Positions 61,903-64,000 of a DNA stretch of 64,000 nucleotides are shown piece after piece. The translations under genes were made by a program, and so were the position numbers. Below the pieces are notes generated by a model, which was not told where the DNA came from, searched no databases, and saw only the letters and a list, made by a program, of their open reading frames with translations. This DNA is from Bacteroidales bacterium. Its GTDB lineage: Bacteria; Bacteroidota; Bacteroidia; Bacteroidales; UBA932. Where the stretch lies: assembly GCA_017399905.1 (NCBI GenBank), contig JAFQAR010000102.1:1-64000 (forward strand), written 5' to 3'. Position 1 is the stretch's first letter. Each line of letters opens with the position of its first letter.

Positions 61903-63252
61903 ATGAACAAGATGGACAATCATTCACTGTTGGCGGTGTCGCCTATCGACGGACGTTATTCACGTCAGACAGAACCACTTAGAGAATATTTCAGCGAATA
62001 CGCACTGATAAAGTACCGTGTCAGGGTGGAAATCGAATACTTCATAGCTCTATGCCGCATCCCGCTGCCGCAGCTCGCCGATTTCGATTCCTCGAAGTTC
62101 GAGGCGCTCAGAGACATCTACAGGAACATGACACCTGAAGATGCGGCAAAGGTGAAGGACATCGAAAAGGTGACAAACCACGACGTGAAGGCTGTCGAGT
62201 ACTTCATAAAGGACCGCTTCAAGGAAATGGACATCATGAAATGGGGCGAATTCGTCCATTTCGGACTGACATCCCAGGACATCAACAATACGTCAGTGCC
62301 GCTTTCATTCAAGGAAGCGATAGAAGAAAGCTTCATGCCTCTCCTCAACGAGGTCCTCGGACTGATCAAAGGCATGGCGGAAGAATGGAAGGATATCCCT
62401 ATGCTTGCAAAGACCCACGGTCAGCCTGCATCTCCTACAAGAGTCGGAAAGGAGTTCAATGTCTTTGCCGTACGTCTTGAAGAGCAGATCCGTCAGTTCA
62501 ATCAGCTGACATATCCTGCAAAGTTCGGTGGAGCTACAGGCAACATGAATGCACACAAGGTAGCTTATCCTGAAGTGAACTGGATCGAGTTCGGCAATGA
62601 GTTCGTAGCATCACTGGGTCTCAAGAGATCGTTCCCTACGACTCAGATCGAGCACTATGACAACCTTGCATCGCTCTTCGACTGCCTCCGCCGAATCAAC
62701 ACAATTCTGATCGACTTCGCGCGCGACATATGGACATATATATCAATGGAATATTTCCGTCAGAAGGTGAAGGCAGGTGAAGTCGGATCATCAGCAATGC
62801 CTCACAAGGTAAACCCTATCGACTTCGAGAATGCCGAAGGAAACTTCGGCGTTGCGAACGCATTGTACACCCATCTTTCGATGAAGCTTCCGATCTCCCG
62901 TCTGCAGCGCGACCTTACGGACTCGACCGTACTCCGCAACATCGGCATGCCTCTCGCCCATTCGATGATATCGCTCAATTCATTGAAGAAGGGTCTCGGC
63001 AAGCTCATCCTCAACGAGGATGCCATCCGTGCCGATCTTGAAAGGAACTGGGCTGTCGTGGCTGAAGCCATACAGACGATACTCCGTAGAGAGAATTACC
63101 CGAATCCTTACGAAACGCTCAAGGCGCTCACACGTACAGGAGCGGGAATCAACCATGATGTGATAGCTGATTTCATCGAGACTCTTGAAGTGTCAGAATC
63201 AGTAAAGGAGGAACTCAGGGCCATCAGCCCTTGGACCTATACCGGTTTTTAG
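61903..63252 (+). CDS. purB: Adenylosuccinate lyase
   Basis: Cleaves SAICAR and adenylosuccinate in purine synthesis. The 449-residue member of the fumarase/aspartase superfamily has LLAVSPIDGRYSRQTEPLREYFSE spread over 8-31, HFGLTSQDINNTS near 119-131, KTHGQPASPTRVG near 170-182, and the signature loop GSSAMPHKVNPIDFENAEGN at about 297-316 with the catalytic Ser. The first ATG is at 61903; one three codons on is possible. Length matches the E. coli type. Single gene, convergent with the DivIC-like gene. Confidence 0.97.
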   Translation: MNKMDNHSLLAVSPIDGRYSRQTEPLREYFSEYALIKYRVRVEIEYFIALCRIPLPQLADFDSSKFEALRDIYRNMTPEDAAKVKDIEKVTNHDVKAVEYFIKDRFKEMDIMKWGEFVHFGLTSQDINNTSVPLSFKEAIEESFMPLLNEVLGLIKGMAEEWKDIPMLAKTHGQPASPTRVGKEFNVFAVRLEEQIRQFNQLTYPAKFGGATGNMNAHKVAYPEVNWIEFGNEFVASLGLKRSFPTTQIEHYDNLASLFDCLRRINTILIDFARDIWTYISMEYFRQKVKAGEVGSSAMPHKVNPIDFENAEGNFGVANALYTHLSMKLPISRLQRDLTDSTVLRNIGMPLAHSMISLNSLKKGLGKLILNEDAIRADLERNWAVVAEAIQTILRRENYPNPYETLKALTRTGAGINHDVIADFIETLEVSESVKEELRAISPWTYTGF

Positions 63253-63282
63253 GGGGATTTCGTTCCGGACTTTCAGAGGAGC

Positions 63283-63588
63283 CTATTCCTCTACAATATA
63301 GACATCTTCGCCAGGGACAGCAAAATTGAAATGCTCTCTGGCGAATTTTTCCAATGTATCCCTGTCTGTCCTGAGCATGTCGATGCGGCGGTCCATCTCA
63401 TCATTACGCCTCTGATACTCATCGATCAGCTTCTCCTGACGGCGTATCTCGATAGCAGCCTTCGCCCAATGGATCACGGTATTGCCGGGACCGACAATCC
63501 ACAGGAATACAAACACTGATGTAGTGAAGAGCACAAACCATGCAAATATACGGTGAGGCCCCTTGAATATGCTTCTGATCTTGTTCAA
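63283..63588 (-). CDS. FtsB/DivIC-like septum formation protein
   Basis: A 101-residue bitopic membrane protein of the FtsB/DivIC family, which bridges division proteins at the septum. One membrane helix (about 14-32, FAWFVLFTTSVFVFLWIVG) and then a coiled coil (about 42-75, EIRRQEKLIDEYQRRNDEMD) end in the family motif FAREHFNFAVPGEDVYIVEE. The TTG at 63588 is chosen over an ATG at 63690 because a -7 box at 63647-63654 would start transcription downstream of that ATG, and because 100 residues is the usual length. Confidence 0.82.
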   Translation of the reverse strand: MNKIRSIFKGPHRIFAWFVLFTTSVFVFLWIVGPGNTVIHWAKAAIEIRRQEKLIDEYQRRNDEMDRRIDMLRTDRDTLEKFAREHFNFAVPGEDVYIVEE

Positions 63589-63646
63589 AACACGAATTCG
63601 TATATGATGTTGATAAAAAACACCCGGTCCATATCGGATGTCTCGA

Positions 63647-63654
63647 CAAAAATA
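63647..63654 (-). promoter_or_regulatory. -7 element that decides the DivIC-like start
   Basis: TATTTTTG on the minus strand lies between the far ATG (63690) and the TTG (63588). Transcription from it gives a leader of roughly 50 nt for the TTG start. Confidence 0.48.
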
Positions 63655-63716
63655 GTTAATTTTGAAAGAATTTTGAAATAGGACTGACATATTTTAAAAC
63701 ATAAAACAACACAGAC

Positions 63717-64000
63717 ATGAAACCAACACTTCTGGTACTTGCTGCCGGCATGGGCAGCCGTTACGGCGGACTTAAGCAGATGGACGGACTTGGTCCTAAC
63801 GGAGAAACCATCATCGACTATTCAATCTATGATGCAGTTCAGGCCGGTTTCGGAAAGGTAGTCTATATCGTCCGCGAGTACTTCAAAGAGCAGATGGAAC
63901 AGCTCGTAAAGGAAAAATACAGCAATGTGAAATGCGTGGACGGAGAGCCACTCGAATTCCAGTTCGTGACACAGGAACTCTTCAAGATCCCGTCTCAGTT
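63717..64000 (+). CDS. Sugar-phosphate nucleotidyltransferase, N-terminal part (cut by window edge)
   Basis: The first 94 codons of a nucleotidyltransferase of the GT-A fold. It starts MKPTLLVLAAGMGSRYGGLK, the nucleotide-binding signature (LAAGxGSR.G..K), then DGLGPNGETIIDYSIYDAV and VYIVREYFKEQMEQL. Such enzymes make NDP-sugars for envelope polysaccharides or act in NTP-dependent salvage. The gene continues past the right edge, so subfamily and length are unknown. Confidence 0.85.
   Translation, partial: MKPTLLVLAAGMGSRYGGLKQMDGLGPNGETIIDYSIYDAVQAGFGKVVYIVREYFKEQMEQLVKEKYSNVKCVDGEPLEFQFVTQELFKIPSQ

Noticed and set aside
1..64000. tRNA, rRNA, CRISPR array or insertion sequence
   Set aside because: I looked through the gaps and saw no cloverleaf ends, regular spaced repeats or transposase genes. 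All gaps are shorter than 300 bases.

Overview
The window is chromosomal DNA from a member of the Bacteroidota, most likely order Bacteroidales. The grounds are: promoters of the type TTTG - about 19 nt - TAnnTTTG in front of many genes; families largely confined to this phylum (DUF3078, DUF3575, DUF4988/PL29 N-terminal, DUF6029, Omp28, BT_3928-type, HYC_CC_PP-type); a 57-residue histone H1-like gene; many lipoproteins; and an archaeal/eukaryotic-type prolyl-tRNA synthetase. Genus cannot be fixed from the sequence alone. I see no rRNA, tRNA, CRISPR array, insertion sequence or prophage. No gene-free gap exceeds 300 bases.

Layout. 1-7.4 kb (minus strand): start of rpsA, corA-type Mg transporter, then a tight run FKBP isomerase-pnuC-BadF/GlcNAc kinase-recR, then xerD and a dipeptidyl-peptidase III lipoprotein. 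7.5-10.4 kb (plus): clostripain-family lipoprotein, rplY, pth and the histone-like gene. 10.6-16.7 kb: a PCMD protein, an M6 metalloprotease with a small lipoprotein, tpiA and a second M49-type peptidase. 16.8-19.5 kb: a DUF3575 protein plus an OmpA-like/TPR lipoprotein behind a leader with two tandem hairpins. 19.5-22.7 kb: tyrS, rbfA and a LolC/E-type permease. 22.6-26.3 kb (minus): a probable metal-handling cluster of Cys/His-rich HYC-like protein, TonB-dependent receptor, HMA protein and a small lipoprotein. 26.4-28.9 kb: sppA-cutC. 28.9-35.6 kb (minus): proS, DUF3078, tilS and a transglutaminase-like lipoprotein. 35.7-38.6 kb: an aromatic/Ser-rich repeat lipoprotein and a FadL-like outer-membrane protein. 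38.7-43.3 kb (minus): rimP-nusA-infB. 43.4-46.9 kb (plus): lpxD, then lpxC-lpxA-wbqC. 46.9-55 kb (minus): TlpA-like thioredoxin, DUF6029, and two large DUF4988 lipoproteins. 55-57.9 kb: folP, tmk, BT_3928-type membrane protein. 58-61.8 kb (minus): a multidomain lipoprotein and Omp28. 61.9-64 kb: purB, a DivIC-like gene and the start of a nucleotidyltransferase.

How the genes fit together. Much of the window is housekeeping: translation (rpsA, rplY, pth, tyrS, proS, tilS, rbfA, rimP, nusA, infB), lipid A synthesis (lpxD, lpxC, lpxA), nucleotide and folate synthesis (purB, tmk, folP), recombination (recR, xerD). Between these lie envelope modules: secreted peptidases, the metal-uptake cluster, and a surface-protein region (46.9-61.8 kb) combining large lipoproteins with three thiol-redox or thioredoxin-fold proteins.

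Most notable observations: a 27-bp palindromic repeat in two intergenic copies whose arms differ by one compensatory base-pair swap, plus a longer related unit lying in frame inside a coding sequence; a 13-bp hairpin followed by a T tract inside pth; hairpins at or just downstream of the -7 box of several promoters, including a terminator-like one ahead of rimP-nusA-infB; an LpxC lacking the FabZ fusion common in this phylum; and the DUF4988/TlpA/DUF6029/Omp28 surface cluster, the best candidate here for an undescribed system.
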